Positions 1 to 9,589 of a stretch of 64,000 nucleotides of DNA are shown here, piece after piece; positions within the stretch are counted from its first letter, which is position 1, and each line of letters starts with the position of its first letter. The notes beneath the pieces are model-generated. The model saw nothing but the letters and a program-made list of their open reading frames with translations. It searched no databases and had not been told where the DNA came from. The DNA is taken from NCBI GenBank assembly GCA_038380435.1, contig JAWZYU010000011.1, positions 87,954,501-88,018,500 of the forward strand, written 5' to 3'. A program made the position numbers and the translations under genes. The stretch is from Ryuthela nishihirai. Taxonomy: Eukaryota > Arthropoda > Arachnida > Araneae > Heptathelidae.

Positions 1-56
1 AACTTGCGACTTCCTGATAGCATGTCAGGTGCTCTGGACCACTGAGCTACTGGCCG
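1..56 (-). other. partial tRNA-like sequence at window edge
   Basis: Read on the minus strand this resembles the 5' two thirds of a tRNA: a GCTC...GAGC D arm, then a 5-bp anticodon stem (CCTGA/TCAGG) around a 7-base loop whose central triplet is TGC. The T arm is cut by the window start. The base before the anticodon is A rather than the usual T, so a tRNA-derived SINE head or pseudogene is more likely than a working tRNA-Ala gene. Confidence 0.35.
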
Positions 57-328
57 CCAATCAAGATCTCCTCTAATTGATGCTATGAACTTTCTACCAA
101 CAGTACATAATTCTCCGTGTCTCATGAAGGTATTCTTCCAGCTTCTCTCAGCCTCAAGAAACAATGATGTGAAGTCATGAATGAATGTATGTCATGAAGA
201 TGGCAAGCATATTCTGAGTATGCAATTGTTTAGATTGAAGAGATTTTTTTCTATGTATTTATTCATATATTAAGGAAGATATCGCTCTGGATTTAACATC
301 AATCAATTTTAGAGGAAAATTGTCTTGA
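57..328. other. intron sequence, no gene seen
   Basis: AT-rich spacer with no recognisable coding, RNA or repeat signal. Confidence 0.5.
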
Positions 329-445
329 GTCTTTATGCAAATCGAAGCAACTTAATTTAAACTATGGTACATGTGAAGGTCATGAAATGGTATAAATAAC
401 ACCTGATACTGAGCTCTATTAATCAGTGTTATTCTTGTTCTTCAG

Positions 446-1454
446 ATGGGAAAGGCAGCAGACTAAGTGAGATTGACAAAGACCAAAGTGTAATGGCCAG
501 ACAACTGGATCAGAGCATTTCTGAGACATCAAGGCTTGTGGGGTGCTCACGGTCAACCATGGTTATTATTTTCAAAAAGTGGTCCAAGGAAGGAAAAACC
601 ATGAACTGTCAGCAAGATGTGGACCAACTACAGCTCATCAATGCTAGAGGTGAGTGAAGGCTGTCGCGTATGGTACGAGCCAACAGAAGGGATACTATGG
701 TGCAACTTGCCCGTAATTTGAATGCTGGTGATGGGAGTAATGTGTCACAACACCAAAGTTAGCATGGGCACTCAGAGCAGCCATAGGCTGCTCTGAGTGC
801 CCATGCTAACTTGTGCCTACAATAAAGTGCCTACAATGGGCACACGAGCATCAAAACTGGACCTTGAATGAATGGAAGAGGGTCATCTGGTCCAATGAAT
901 ATAGTTTCTTGTTGCACCATGTGGACAGCTGGGTATGTGTGCATCGTTTACTTGGGGAAGTGTTGGCACAAGGATATACTGTGGAACAAAAGCAAGCTTG
1001 TGGAAGAAGTGTAATGCTTTGGGCAACGTTCTGCTGGGAAATCCTGGGTCTAGTCATTCAAGTGCAGAAAACTATGACGTCTACCACCTACCTAAACATC
1101 GTTGCAGATCAGGTACTTCCTTTAATGGCAATGGTATTCCCCTCTAGTAGTGCCTTCTATCAGCAGGATAATGCGCCATACCACGCTGCCCAGATTGTTC
1201 AAGAATGGTTCACAGAACATTAGGAATACTTCCATGTATTGCCTGGCCTCCAGATTCCATAGACATGAATCCAATCAAGCATCTGTGATTTGTGTTGGAA
1301 CAGCATATCTGGTCTGCCAGGTAACTTACAACAAGAGTTAAAGGATCTGCTGGTAACGTGTTTCTACCAAATACCACAAGACACCTTTAGAAATCTTGCA
1401 GCTTCCATGCCTCACCAGGTAAGAGCTCTTTTGGTGACACCAGTATCGTATTAG
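446..1454 (+). pseudogene. decayed Tc1 transposase (DD34E family)
   Basis: Remnant of a roughly 340-residue Tc1/mariner transposase, the enzyme that cuts and re-inserts the transposon at TA. The ATG at 446 opens MGKAA, the usual start in this family. Recognisable are the helix-turn-helix part ([18 protein letters not shown]), the WAHEHQNWTLN segment, GGSVMLWATFCWE-like core and QQDNAPYHAAQIV. Broken features: several frameshifts, a stop replacing the usual R-P junction, the first catalytic Asp changed (SDES to SNEY near 892-903), the final catalytic Glu changed (PIEHL to PIKHL near 1270), and replacement of about 40 bases by an inverted copy of the next segment (756-812). Certainly inactive. 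Confidence 0.85.
756..812. repeat. hairpin with 25-bp arms inside Tc1 copy
   Basis: Perfect inverted repeat, arms 756-780 and 788-812, loop 7 bases. The right arm is normal transposase sequence. The left arm replaces sequence that sister copies retain (around 3480-3520 and 52475-52510), so it is an inverted copy of the right arm. Confidence 0.9.
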
Positions 1455-1559
1455 GCAGGTGGTCATAATGTTATGGCTCTTCGGTGTATCTCCCTATTGC
1501 TTTTTGCTCACCATTTGTTGGTTTGTCGGTTTATGTTTGTCAAAACAGTTGTTCCACCA

Positions 1560-2160
1560 TACCTTTTGAACATGATGATGAAACTTAATGATTTATGTGT
1601 CAAATGAAATCTTATGATGCAGAGAGTGTCACAGGTTAAAAAAAGACCCTCCCCCATATTTCCCCTAAAAAAGGGGAAATATGAAAACAATTTTTCTACT
1701 GTGCCTTCAAAATGCGACGGCCAAAATTAACTAGTTATGCATCAAATGAAAGTTTGTGAAGTGGGGATTGTCATATGCTATAAAAAACTGACCCCGCTAT
1801 GCTTTCTTCTGCCCTAAAAAAGGCGAAATATGAAAATCTGTTCCACTATATCTTCCGAACATGAGGTCTTACAATTACAAGTTAGGTGTCAAATGAAAGC
1901 CCACATGAAGACAGTCATAGATGATTCCGAATTTTGCACCCACCACTATTCTCCTCCCCCAAAATGGGGCTGATTTTCACGAGTGGACCTTACCAAGTTA
2001 TATCTGAAATTAAAGCTTGTGATGTCTCCAATGTCATGGGCTACTTTAAACATAACTTCAAAATCAGGAAGAGGAAAAATGGGGTCGATATTTATGAGTC
2101 ATATATCATATGAAAGCTTCTGAAGGTAGGTGCATTTAGTGACATATATATATAAAGTAA
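1560..2160. repeat. degenerate roughly 140-bp repeat array
   Basis: A block recurring about every 140-150 bases contains a GAACATGA-like start, then RTGTCAAATGAAA (near 1596, 1738, 1888 and, more diverged, 2105), followed by a C/A-rich stretch and CCCTAAAAAAGG-like sequence. Related sequence occurs at 17711-17985 next to the second fold-back copy, so array and fold-back probably belong to one larger repeat. No coding potential recognised. Confidence 0.55.
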
Positions 2161-2164
2161 TTAA

Positions 2165-2430
2165 ATTTTTAAAAATACTTATCTTCCCTTATGCACCTTA
2201 AAAAGTAGAAAATGAACTAAAGCATATCAATGGTGTAATCAGTCACTAATTCGTATTCACCTTGAAAGGAAGATGAGGGTGCTGATTTACCTACTCAACA
2301 AGATTGCCGGTGCCCCATCTTCCTTTGAAGTGAATGCAAATTCAGTGACTGATTGCACCATCAATACGCTTTAGTTTTATTTTCTACTTTTTAGGCTACA
2401 TGTGGAAAGATAGGTATTTTTTTAATTTTA
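2165..2430. repeat. fold-back repeat, copy 1
   Basis: Imperfect palindrome with arms of about 110 bases: the left arm (TATCTTCCCTTATGC... AAGTAGAAAATGAACTAAAG... GGAAGATGAGGG) is mirrored by CCATCTTCCTTTGAAG... CTTTAGTTTTATTTTCTACTT... AGATAGGTA. The same structure recurs at 18035-18310, so it is a mobile fold-back or MITE-type family and not a chance hairpin. Confidence 0.75.
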
Positions 2431-2564
2431 GGTCCATTGAGCTCCAGGCACAGTTTCAAACAGCTTATGAGCAAGCTCTTTGAAATCAAACTTATTGTCA
2501 AACCGTGACAGTCATCTTTTCACAGGAAATACATGGAGAAAGTATATATGCTTGTCATAATAAT

Positions 2565-2610
2565 AATGAGTAATAAAAGAATGACATAAGTTATTCTTTT
2601 ATTACTCATT
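2565..2610. repeat. hairpin with 18-bp arms
   Basis: Perfect arms 2565-2582 and 2593-2610 with a 10-base loop, inside the LINE remnant. The related copy at 25900-26000 lacks it, so it arose after the copies diverged. Confidence 0.85.
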
Positions 2611-2924
2611 CTTTATATCTACAAATGGGTGGATGACAAACCTATGTGCAAGTTTGGTGGCATCATTTTGAGCATCAAACATATTTTAATTCAATGTCCA
2701 GCTTTTAATGGATAGCATCGTATTTATGTTCAGATCTCTTTGTTTTCCATCCATGTCCATTACACTTGAACACATTTTAACTGATCAATAATTTTTACCA
2801 CATGATTTTTAATTTTTGCATTTTACATGTTATATTTTAAGAGAATGTAATTTTATTCCCTCATTGTTTATAATTTTCTTAATCTGGGTATTTTGCACCT
2901 GGTCATTTTATCTTTATGTTTATA

Positions 2925-4225
2925 CACTGAAGAGCCAAAACGTTATGACCAGCGTGTCTTTATGCAAATCAAAGCAACTGCAGTGGATGTGAAGGTCATG
3001 AAATGGTATAAATAACACCTGATACTGATCTCTGTTAATCAGTATTATTCTTGTTCTTCAGATGGGAAAGGCAGCGAACTCTTGGGTCAGAGCATTTCCA
3101 AGATGGGTGTAATGTGTACATCTAACCTGCTGAAAAGTACATCTGACACAGTACATCTAACCTGCTGAAAATGGGATTGCGTAGCCGTAGGCTGCTCTGA
3201 GTGACAATGCTAACCTTAGTTCACCATCGAAAGTGCCTACAATGGGCACATGAGCATCAAAATTGTGAAGTGCTCATGGTCAGCCATGGTTAGTGTACCT
3301 TCAAAAAGTGGTCCAAGGAGGGAAAAATCATGAACTGCCAACAAGGTGTGGGCTGACTACTTCTCATCAATGCTAAAGGTGAGTGAAGGCTATCCCGTAT
3401 GGTATGAGCCAATTGAAGGGATACTGTGGTGCAACTCGCCCATAATTTGAATGCTGGTGATGGGAGCACAACACACAATACATCTAACCCTGCTGAAAAT
3501 GGGGCTGCGTAGCTGCAGGCTGCTCCAAATGCTCATGCTAACCTCAATTTACCATCGAAAGCACCTACAATGGGCACACGAGCACCAAGAATGGACCTTG
3601 AATGATTGGAAGAAGGTTGTCTAGTCTGATGAATCTAGTTTCTTGTTGCACCATGTGGATGACGTGCATTGTTTATCTGGTGAAGTGTTGGCACCTGGAT
3701 GCACTGTCGGATGAAAACAATCCGATGGAGGAAGTGTAATGCTTTAGGCAATGTTCTGCTGTGAAACCCTGGGTGCAGTCATTCATATGCAGGAAACTAA
3801 CATCTATCACCTACCTAAACATCATTGCAGACCAGGTACATCTTTTCATCACAACAGTATTCCCCACTAGTAGTGTCTTCTTTTAGCAGGATAATGCACC
3901 ATACCACACTGCCCGGATTGTTGGAGAATGATTTGTTGAACATGAGGTAGACTTCCAGGTATTGCCCTGGCCTCCAAATTCCCTAGTCATCAATTCAATC
4001 GAGCATCTGTGGTTTGTGTTGGAACAGCATATCCGATCTGTGGTGACTCAACCACGTAACTTACAAGAGTTAAAGGATCTGCTGGTAACATGTTGGTACC
4101 AGATACCACAAGATATCTTTAGATATCTTGCAGTGTCCGTGCCTCGCTGGGTAATAGCCGTTTTGGTGGCACATGGAGGACCAACATCATATTAGGCGGG
4201 TGGTCATAATGATTTGGCTGTTTGG
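2925..4225 (+). mobile_element. Tc1-like DNA transposon, family 1, both ends present
   Basis: Left terminal repeat CACTGAAGAGCCAAAACGTT at 2925; a diverged right repeat (TCATAATGATTTGGCTGTTT) ends before TA at 4226-4227. It sits inside the Jockey-like 3' end. The interior is scrambled (see the pseudogene). Confidence 0.85.
3062..4195 (+). pseudogene. rearranged Tc1 transposase
   Basis: Same family as 446-1454. The order of segments is wrong: the piece ending WAHEHQN appears first (3155-3265), is followed by the upstream helix-turn-helix piece (3266-3475), and then the WAHEHQN piece appears again (3480-3600). Short direct repeats of CATCTAACC surround the breakpoints at 3118-3170. The C-terminal half is better kept: SDES near 3630, QDNAPYHTARIV near 3890, SIEHLWFVLEQH near 3998, ending GGPTSY and a stop at 4193-4195. 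Multiple stops and frameshifts; inactive. Confidence 0.8.
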
Positions 4226-4711
4226 TATATATCTTTTTTGTTCTTCGGTTTTTGATTATTATTTACATTGTTTATATTTGTTACTTTTTCCTTTTTACAT
4301 TCCTTTGATATTTGTTTTTATCTTCAATTATGAGTTTATATGTCTTTTACCTCCTTATTTAATTTGTTTAGTGCATTATAACCTGAGCTGCTTATGGACC
4401 ATAAAACCTCAAACAACTAAACCATACAAACTTTTGGAAAGGAATAATATAGGCTTCATATAAACAAATATTGTGTTAATAAGAGAGTTTTAGCTCTGGT
4501 TCTATTATATTTTAAGAGAATATGATATTAGCTTTCCTGCCCATGAGGTCACTGTATTAATGAGGTTTCACTTCATTATTTACAATAAATATTATTTTTC
4601 TCTCAAACTTGTTATCTTTTAACATTTTACATGCAAATTTGTCTTTTTGTATTATGCATTCAATTATACCTAAATAATTTCTTGCTTTTACGATCTACAT
4701 TTTTGTTGTAG

Positions 4712-4776
4712 AATGATCCTGTTAAAATGGATAAGGTATTGTCTAAACAAGCTGAAGATTTTTTCCGGAAGAAACA
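4712..4776 (+). CDS. VPS18: VPS18 internal exon a (HOPS/CORVET core subunit)
   Basis: VPS18 (Pep3; Drosophila deep orange) is a core subunit of the HOPS and CORVET tethering complexes, which act with Rab7/Rab5 and SNAREs in endosome-lysosome fusion. This exon encodes 21 codons plus two bases: NDPVKMDKVLSKQAEDFFRK and one Lys, matching the vertebrate VPS18 segment around DTVLAREADFCFRQRRY in the clathrin-repeat helical region. Acceptor is TTTTTGTTGTAG; donor is GTATGT at 4777. The final CA joins the first A of the next exon to make Gln, which fixes the donor exactly. The exon is only 65 bases long, and the following intron is 14,340 bases. No upstream exon is visible in 1-4700. Confidence 0.85.
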
Positions 4777-4900
4777 GTATGTGTGTTTGAGTCTCAAAGC
4801 TATCTACATTGTAATATAGTACTTGTGTGTTTATGGAAGACATAATTTGTAATGAAACTGACCAAAATGTTATAAATTGCTGTATTCTTTTAACCCTTAA

Positions 4901-6369
4901 CCCTTACCGTGTTAGAGCCAAATTAATCATTTTTTTCTTTCGAATTCTAATGACATGAGAAATAAATTTCATTCCCATAGTACTAGGTCGTAAAAAAAAT
5001 TCCCGAATGGAAATCTGAAATTTTCTTAACTGTTTCTAATCAAATATTGAAAAATAACGTTTAAATCTGTAATATTTTTTGCTGTTGATTTTACTTGGAA
5101 AATATGATACAATTTAAAAATAAATCTATTTTAGTCCACAGTGAACATATGTTCAGTCACTGTAAATAGCATCAAGTAGAACTGATTTAGTTTATACCTT
5201 TATTCTGCCGCACCATACACTTTTATACTGCCTTTATACACCTTTATACTGCCACACCATCTGTTGTGATTCCTGGTACTTTTTTGATTTTATAGCTCTA
5301 GTAGTGTCGTAATGCTATATAAAGTTTTAATATAAAGATATTGATTTTATTACTACGAAAATTAATTACTACTGAAAATTGCATCATCCTACATACATCA
5401 ACTTTCAGTCAATAAGTTTAGCAGATTTTTGATTTTAAAGACTGTTTTTTTTCACTATAATGCTTCTAAAATGATTTTTTTATTGCTTCTCAAATGTATA
5501 CTGCAATTATAAACAATAATTATTTTGAAACAATCAAAAACAAAACCACTAATGATCTTTAATGGCATATATCGGAGAACTGTAGGATTACCCTCAAATC
5601 GCGATTTTAAAAGGTAGGACTTTATTTAGCAATATTTTTAAGTGTATTTCAACCAAATAAATGAATTCAGATCAGTAAATTACGATTTTTAACCAAAATT
5701 TCTGCCAGAAGTTTAGAATTAAACTTTTCTTTGGCATTTATGCAGCTTTATAATAAAACAACTTATTCTTAAAATCATTGCTTTCAGTTAAACTTTAATG
5801 TTTTGAAGCATTTTATTTAATTTTTTTTCATAGTTCTTTATCACTTTTCAGTAATATTTTTCAATTTTTATATAAATTATCAAGTTTTTAAAAGCAAAAT
5901 AGTTTTTTTTAATGCACTGCTTTTCTTAGGCTTAGAGTTTGCTGATCATCAAAATCTAAGAATATGCATTATGCATTGCATGCCTTAATGACTAGAAATT
6001 TTTGAAAAAACTAAGTTAATAAAAGATTTAAGCATTAATGGAAATATTCTGAACTGCTTATATTAGAAAAATAAAATAATTTAGAGAAAAAAATGGGAAT
6101 AATGTTGTTTTTTTAATTTTACAAGTTAAAATGGAAAACATGCAGTAAAATTTTGCAGTGTTTAAAAAATTTAACTTATCTTTTTTTCTTCAAGTTGCTA
6201 CCATTTTATTAAGCATAATTAAATGCTCTTTCTTTTGATATATACATGACATATTTATATCCATTGTACTTCAGGATGAGATTCTAAAGCTGTTTATTTT
6301 CTGAAAACATTTTACAATGAATCTAGTCACCACAGCAAGTTCAATTTCAGAAATCTGACACTGTAAGGG
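4901..6369. mobile_element. piggyBac-like non-autonomous element (MITE), copy 1
   Basis: Flanked by TTAA on both sides (4897-4900 and 6370-6373). Ends CCCTTACCGTGTTAGAG and, inverted, CCCTTACAGTGTCAGAT (13 of 17 identical). TTAA target duplications with CCC-starting terminal repeats are typical of piggyBac. No transposase ORF lies inside; it is AT-rich throughout. Homologous copies: 12455-12854 (right end only) and 14649-17708 (interrupted). Which strand is sense cannot be told. Confidence 0.75.
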
Positions 6370-6373
6370 TTAA

Positions 6374-7284
6374 CAAGCTAAGTACATGTATATGTAGTAT
6401 TATACTAGATGACACACTGAACAAAAGACGAATGCTGTCGTGGCAATCTGCATAAGCTTTAGTTACAAACAATATTGCAGGTGAGTAATGAGGTAAGTAT
6501 TATATGACAATTTCCGTGTTTATCATCATTCCAATGTCACTTGTAGTAGGATACATTCCTATAGAAATATAAAAATTGTTATTCAGTAATAAAAAAAACC
6601 TATTCACCTGCAAAATATTGTCTGTAACTAACCTATGCAGATTGCCGTGATGACATCCATTATTCGTTCAAGGGTCATCTTGCTTTAATAACAGTTCAAT
6701 TTATATTATCATGTTACTTAGCTACCAATGTCGTTAGACCAATTAAACTATTAATCAGATTTTATTAAATTTTTGATATTTACAGTGTGATTTCTTTAGT
6801 TTTACATAGCATAGATATTTTGTTGAAGTATTTTAAAAATATATGTGTCAGAGAGAATTACATATTAATTAAAAGTTCTAGTATTGCACTCTAGTAATTA
6901 TTATCATCATGTTTGTAGAAAAACTTTCTTTAAAATACAGCACTCTTCAATAGACTGTTGTCCCATTTAAAAATTTTGATCAAATGCAAAAACTTAAATT
7001 TAATTCTTAATTTGTTTTAAATTATTCAGTGGAAATTCCAACTGAATATGTTCCATATCCTCCAAATGGCCGAACTCAAAATGCTGAGGACTGCTATTCA
7101 GACAATACAGAAGGATATTAAACATATTGAGGATCCTTCTAGGGAATATCTAATACTCACTCGTATTTAAATTTTCTAATGCAAATTATTTTGTCTTTTA
7201 CAAAGAAACTCTTAAACTAAAAAAAAACACATGAATCTAAAATTCAATAACTTATATCCATAACTAAACCTTTTAAGTACCTAA
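6374..7284. other. intron sequence, no gene seen
   Basis: AT-rich. A stretch at 7030-7150 is less AT-rich and lacks stops for about 40 codons in one frame, but has no convincing splice sites or family match. Confidence 0.5.
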
Positions 7285-7835
7285 CTTAAACTAGTGGAAT
7301 TTATTAATTTAGCTTGTAAACCTTTAACTGAGGAAGAAACACATCGTACAACAGGGCCATAATTTAATAATTGACAAACTCAGAGTTACCTATAAATGTT
7401 TAAATGTCTATAAATCAATAAATGGAAAAATTTTTTTGCTGACATATGGGATTAGAACCCACACTCACACAAAGAGTGATGGTCATTATTAGTGGAAAAA
7501 AGTTGAGCTGGCATTAGTTCAACAGGTTAGAATACTCTGGCATGTTTCTGGAGAGATGCAGGTTCGAATCCCATATGTCGGCGAAATTTTTTCCACAAAA
7601 AACATATAGCCATAATTTAACTCACCCTAAATTACATCTTCTTATCCCTCACCTAGATCAAATTATTAACCTCATTCCCCCATTAGAAAGGTTTAAGTTA
7701 TATCAGACTATAAAAAATATACAATATGAAACATGTGATAAGTTTTACCAAGGCCACTGCAAGGTTTATGACTATTGGTGTGCACCAAAAAAGTGCAAAC
7801 CCTTTTTAAAATGATCCTGAATAAGCTTTAAAAAT
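7285..7835 (+). pseudogene. Penelope-like element (family 2) N-terminal fragment
   Basis: Encodes the N-terminal region of a Penelope-like ORF upstream of the reverse transcriptase: FINLACKPLTEEET at 7297-7340, continuing after an insertion as THPKLHLLIPHLDQIINLIP (7620-7680) and LERFKLYQTIKNIQ. The same order (FINLA.EPLTEEDT, then an IP...LE..RFKL segment) is seen at 34720-34870 in the copy that continues into reverse transcriptase. Split by the 7367-7608 insertion and truncated after 7835. Identification rests on the sister copy. Confidence 0.6.
7367..7608. mobile_element. tRNA-like insertion with inverted ends and 11-bp target duplication
   Basis: Flanked by the perfect direct repeat GCCATAATTTA (7356-7366 and 7609-7619), a target-site duplication of SINE type. 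The right part (about 7509-7584) folds like a tRNA: complementary 7-base ends (GCTGGCA/TGTCGGC with two wobbles), an A-box-like TAGTTCAACAGGTTAG and a B box GGTTCGAATCC. The left part (about 7424-7459) is an inverted copy of the tRNA 3' portion, so the insertion carries terminal inverted repeats of about 35 bases made from half a tRNA. The T stem is poorly paired, so it is a tRNA-derived retroposon, not a tRNA gene. Confidence 0.65.
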
Positions 7836-7907
7836 TGCATAGAATTCTCTAAGAAGTAGTGTTTAAATCACGATTTTAATGCATTATTATGAATTATAAA
7901 AATAATT

Positions 7908-8088
7908 ATTATTGACTAGCTAGTGATCTAAGGGACCTGGGTTCGAGCCCCAGGTAAGGCATGGATGTTTGTGTTGTTTTCCTGCTGAACTCCTGCCATC
8001 CTCACAGACCTTCTACTATGGCATATAAACTGACAGGGTCCTGTCAGACCTCTGTGGCAAGCAGCTGCTAGAGGGGGTATTTATTTTT
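7908..8088 (+). repeat. tRNA-derived SINE, family 1 (5'-truncated copy)
   Basis: Contains the B box GGTTCGAGCCCC and the family body TTCTACTATGGCATATAAAC, CTCCTGTCAGACC-like and GGCAAGCAGCTGCT, ending in GGGGGTATTTATTTTTT. Other copies: 13227-13421, 18405-18603, 45850-46060 (minus), 47332-47522. This copy begins inside the tRNA head, so the A box is missing. Its T-rich tail is directly followed by the Helitron-like end. Confidence 0.8.
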
Positions 8089-9087
8089 TTAGCAGAACTT
8101 ACCCAGCACTGCCTGGGTGTTACTTTTAATCTGTATATTATTATTTTCAATGCACTAAAGGTAAATTTTGTAATCCTCCCCCCGACACTTTAGCATGATT
8201 AGCTTGATTTTCAACAGGAAGAAATTTGCCCGTTGTTGATGTTAGCGAGCTCTCTCATAGCCCGTGGCTTAGTTTCTGCGTAAGCTATTGAGATTTTTAT
8301 TTCCGTTACCACAGAATTTGCCTTCCTATGGCTCCTGTGATATTCGTCCCCACGCTCCAAATTTCCTGCACAGCATCCCCCATGTGCCCCAGTGATTGGT
8401 TTAAAAAACAGGTTCCCAGTTGGCCTGTGGCTTCGTTTCTACACAAATTATGATAGGTCATGTCTGACTTTTAATCTGCATATTCTGGTGTTTCCTGCAC
8501 TAATGGTAGTTTTGTGATTATCCACCCTCCGACATTTTATGCAGTTTGAACATGAAGAATTTCCCTGTGTTGCAAAGGTTATTGATGACACAGTACACGC
8601 TCTCAGAGCCCATAGCAAACGATCGAGATATTTCATCAGATTTTGGCTATCTGTAATTCCCAACGTACTTCACTGAAAGGTTCCAAATTTTGTAGGTGGG
8701 TTCTCCCTACTCGACCCCATATTTGGTTAGAAAAACAGGTCCGTAGTTGCAATGAAATGTTTCAATAATGCCTTGGGAAATGTGGGGAATCTGGCAATGA
8801 TAGCAGATTAAAATTCTATTTTAACTTTTTCTTTTCAGAGTTAGGAAGAAGTAAATGGCAACAATAGATTTGACAGTGATTTTCATATCCCATTGGAATA
8901 GCATAGTAAATATTTTTGCTTCTAGCAACTTTTGGACTTTCTACCTGAAATTTGGCACTACAATCTGGACCACAACCTGATAATTCTCTGAAAATTTGGA
9001 GCTTGTACATCGATTTCCCAATGAGTTATGGCTGCCACAGACAGACACGTAGACACATACACACACAGACATCTTTTATTATATAGA
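8089..9087 (-). mobile_element. Helitron-like non-autonomous element
   Basis: On the minus strand it begins TCTATATAATAAAAG directly after an A and continues into a TGTCTGTGTGTG-type run, as arthropod Helitron 5' ends do. Its other end has a hairpin (ACCCAGGCAGTGCTGGGT, 8109-8126) followed 8 bases later by CTAA at 8089-8092. Helitrons are rolling-circle transposons with 5' TC, a 3' hairpin and CTRR, and no target duplication. No RepHel ORF is present. The base after CTAA is A, not the usual T, so the 3' boundary is less certain. Confidence 0.6.
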
Positions 9088-9589
9088 TGTATAGTAAAAT
9101 TATTATTTCATTGTTTTGAAAATGATTATTGAATTAATTATATTAACTAATTCATTATTATAAAAATTATTAATCCATTCTTAAAAATAGTATGAGGATT
9201 ATTTATTTTTAACATAAAAATATTGTTCTTATGAACTACTTTTATTCAAAATAAATAGCAACACAATCATAAACAAGGGAATCATAAATGAAAATGAAAA
9301 AATCGAAATGAAAGAAAAAAATCATATCATACTAAATATAGTTTAATAAAATATATTAAAAAAGAGTAAGTGATTAAAAATATTTCACATTCACTATAAT
9401 TTGCAGTCATCATCTTCAAATTATAACTAATATACAAAGCATAGCCAGTATACTGCTTATGTTAAGAAAGTGAACTAAACTGCAAATATTGACTTTGAGT
9501 GTCAATTAATTAACAAAGGGCAATTAACTCTTAGTAAGCAAACATACTGGTGGGAAAAATGAACTCACCTAGTAGGATTTTACTCTGGT
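9088..9589. other. AT-rich intron sequence, no gene seen
   Basis: Very AT-rich with short A/T runs; nothing recognisable. Confidence 0.5.

Larger units (their letters stand above)
329..1488 (+). mobile_element. Tc1-like DNA transposon, family 1, left end missing
   Basis: Homologous along its length to the elements at 2925-4225 and 52049-53238. The right terminal repeat is present (inverted form of CACTGAAGAGCCAAAACRTT, followed by TA at 1487-1488). The left repeat is absent: similarity starts abruptly at the shared GTCTTTATGCAAATC, so the element is truncated and immobile. Confidence 0.85.
2431..4450 (+). mobile_element. Jockey-like LINE 3' end, split by a Tc1
   Basis: The parts 2431-2924 and 4228-4450 are one LINE 3' end interrupted by the Tc1 at 2925-4225. 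Reading through stops gives the C-terminal zinc-ribbon-like region of Jockey-type ORF2 (WVDDKPMCKFGG... SIKHILIQCPAFNG). The outer part carries the T-rich 3' UTR and ends in a stretch matching CATAAAACCTCAAACAACTAAACC. The same end occurs at 25675-26510, which lacks the Tc1. 5'-truncated and dead. Confidence 0.7.

Noticed and set aside
1655..1683. Hairpin CATATTTCCCC/GGGGAAATATG
   Set aside because: Only 11-bp arms, and a related sequence near 1813 shows it arose by ordinary divergence within the repeat array, so it is not counted as a template-switch case.
7030..7160. Possible extra VPS18 exon in the first large intron
   Set aside because: Open for about 40 codons but does not match the VPS18 residues expected, and exon a joins exon b exactly without it.
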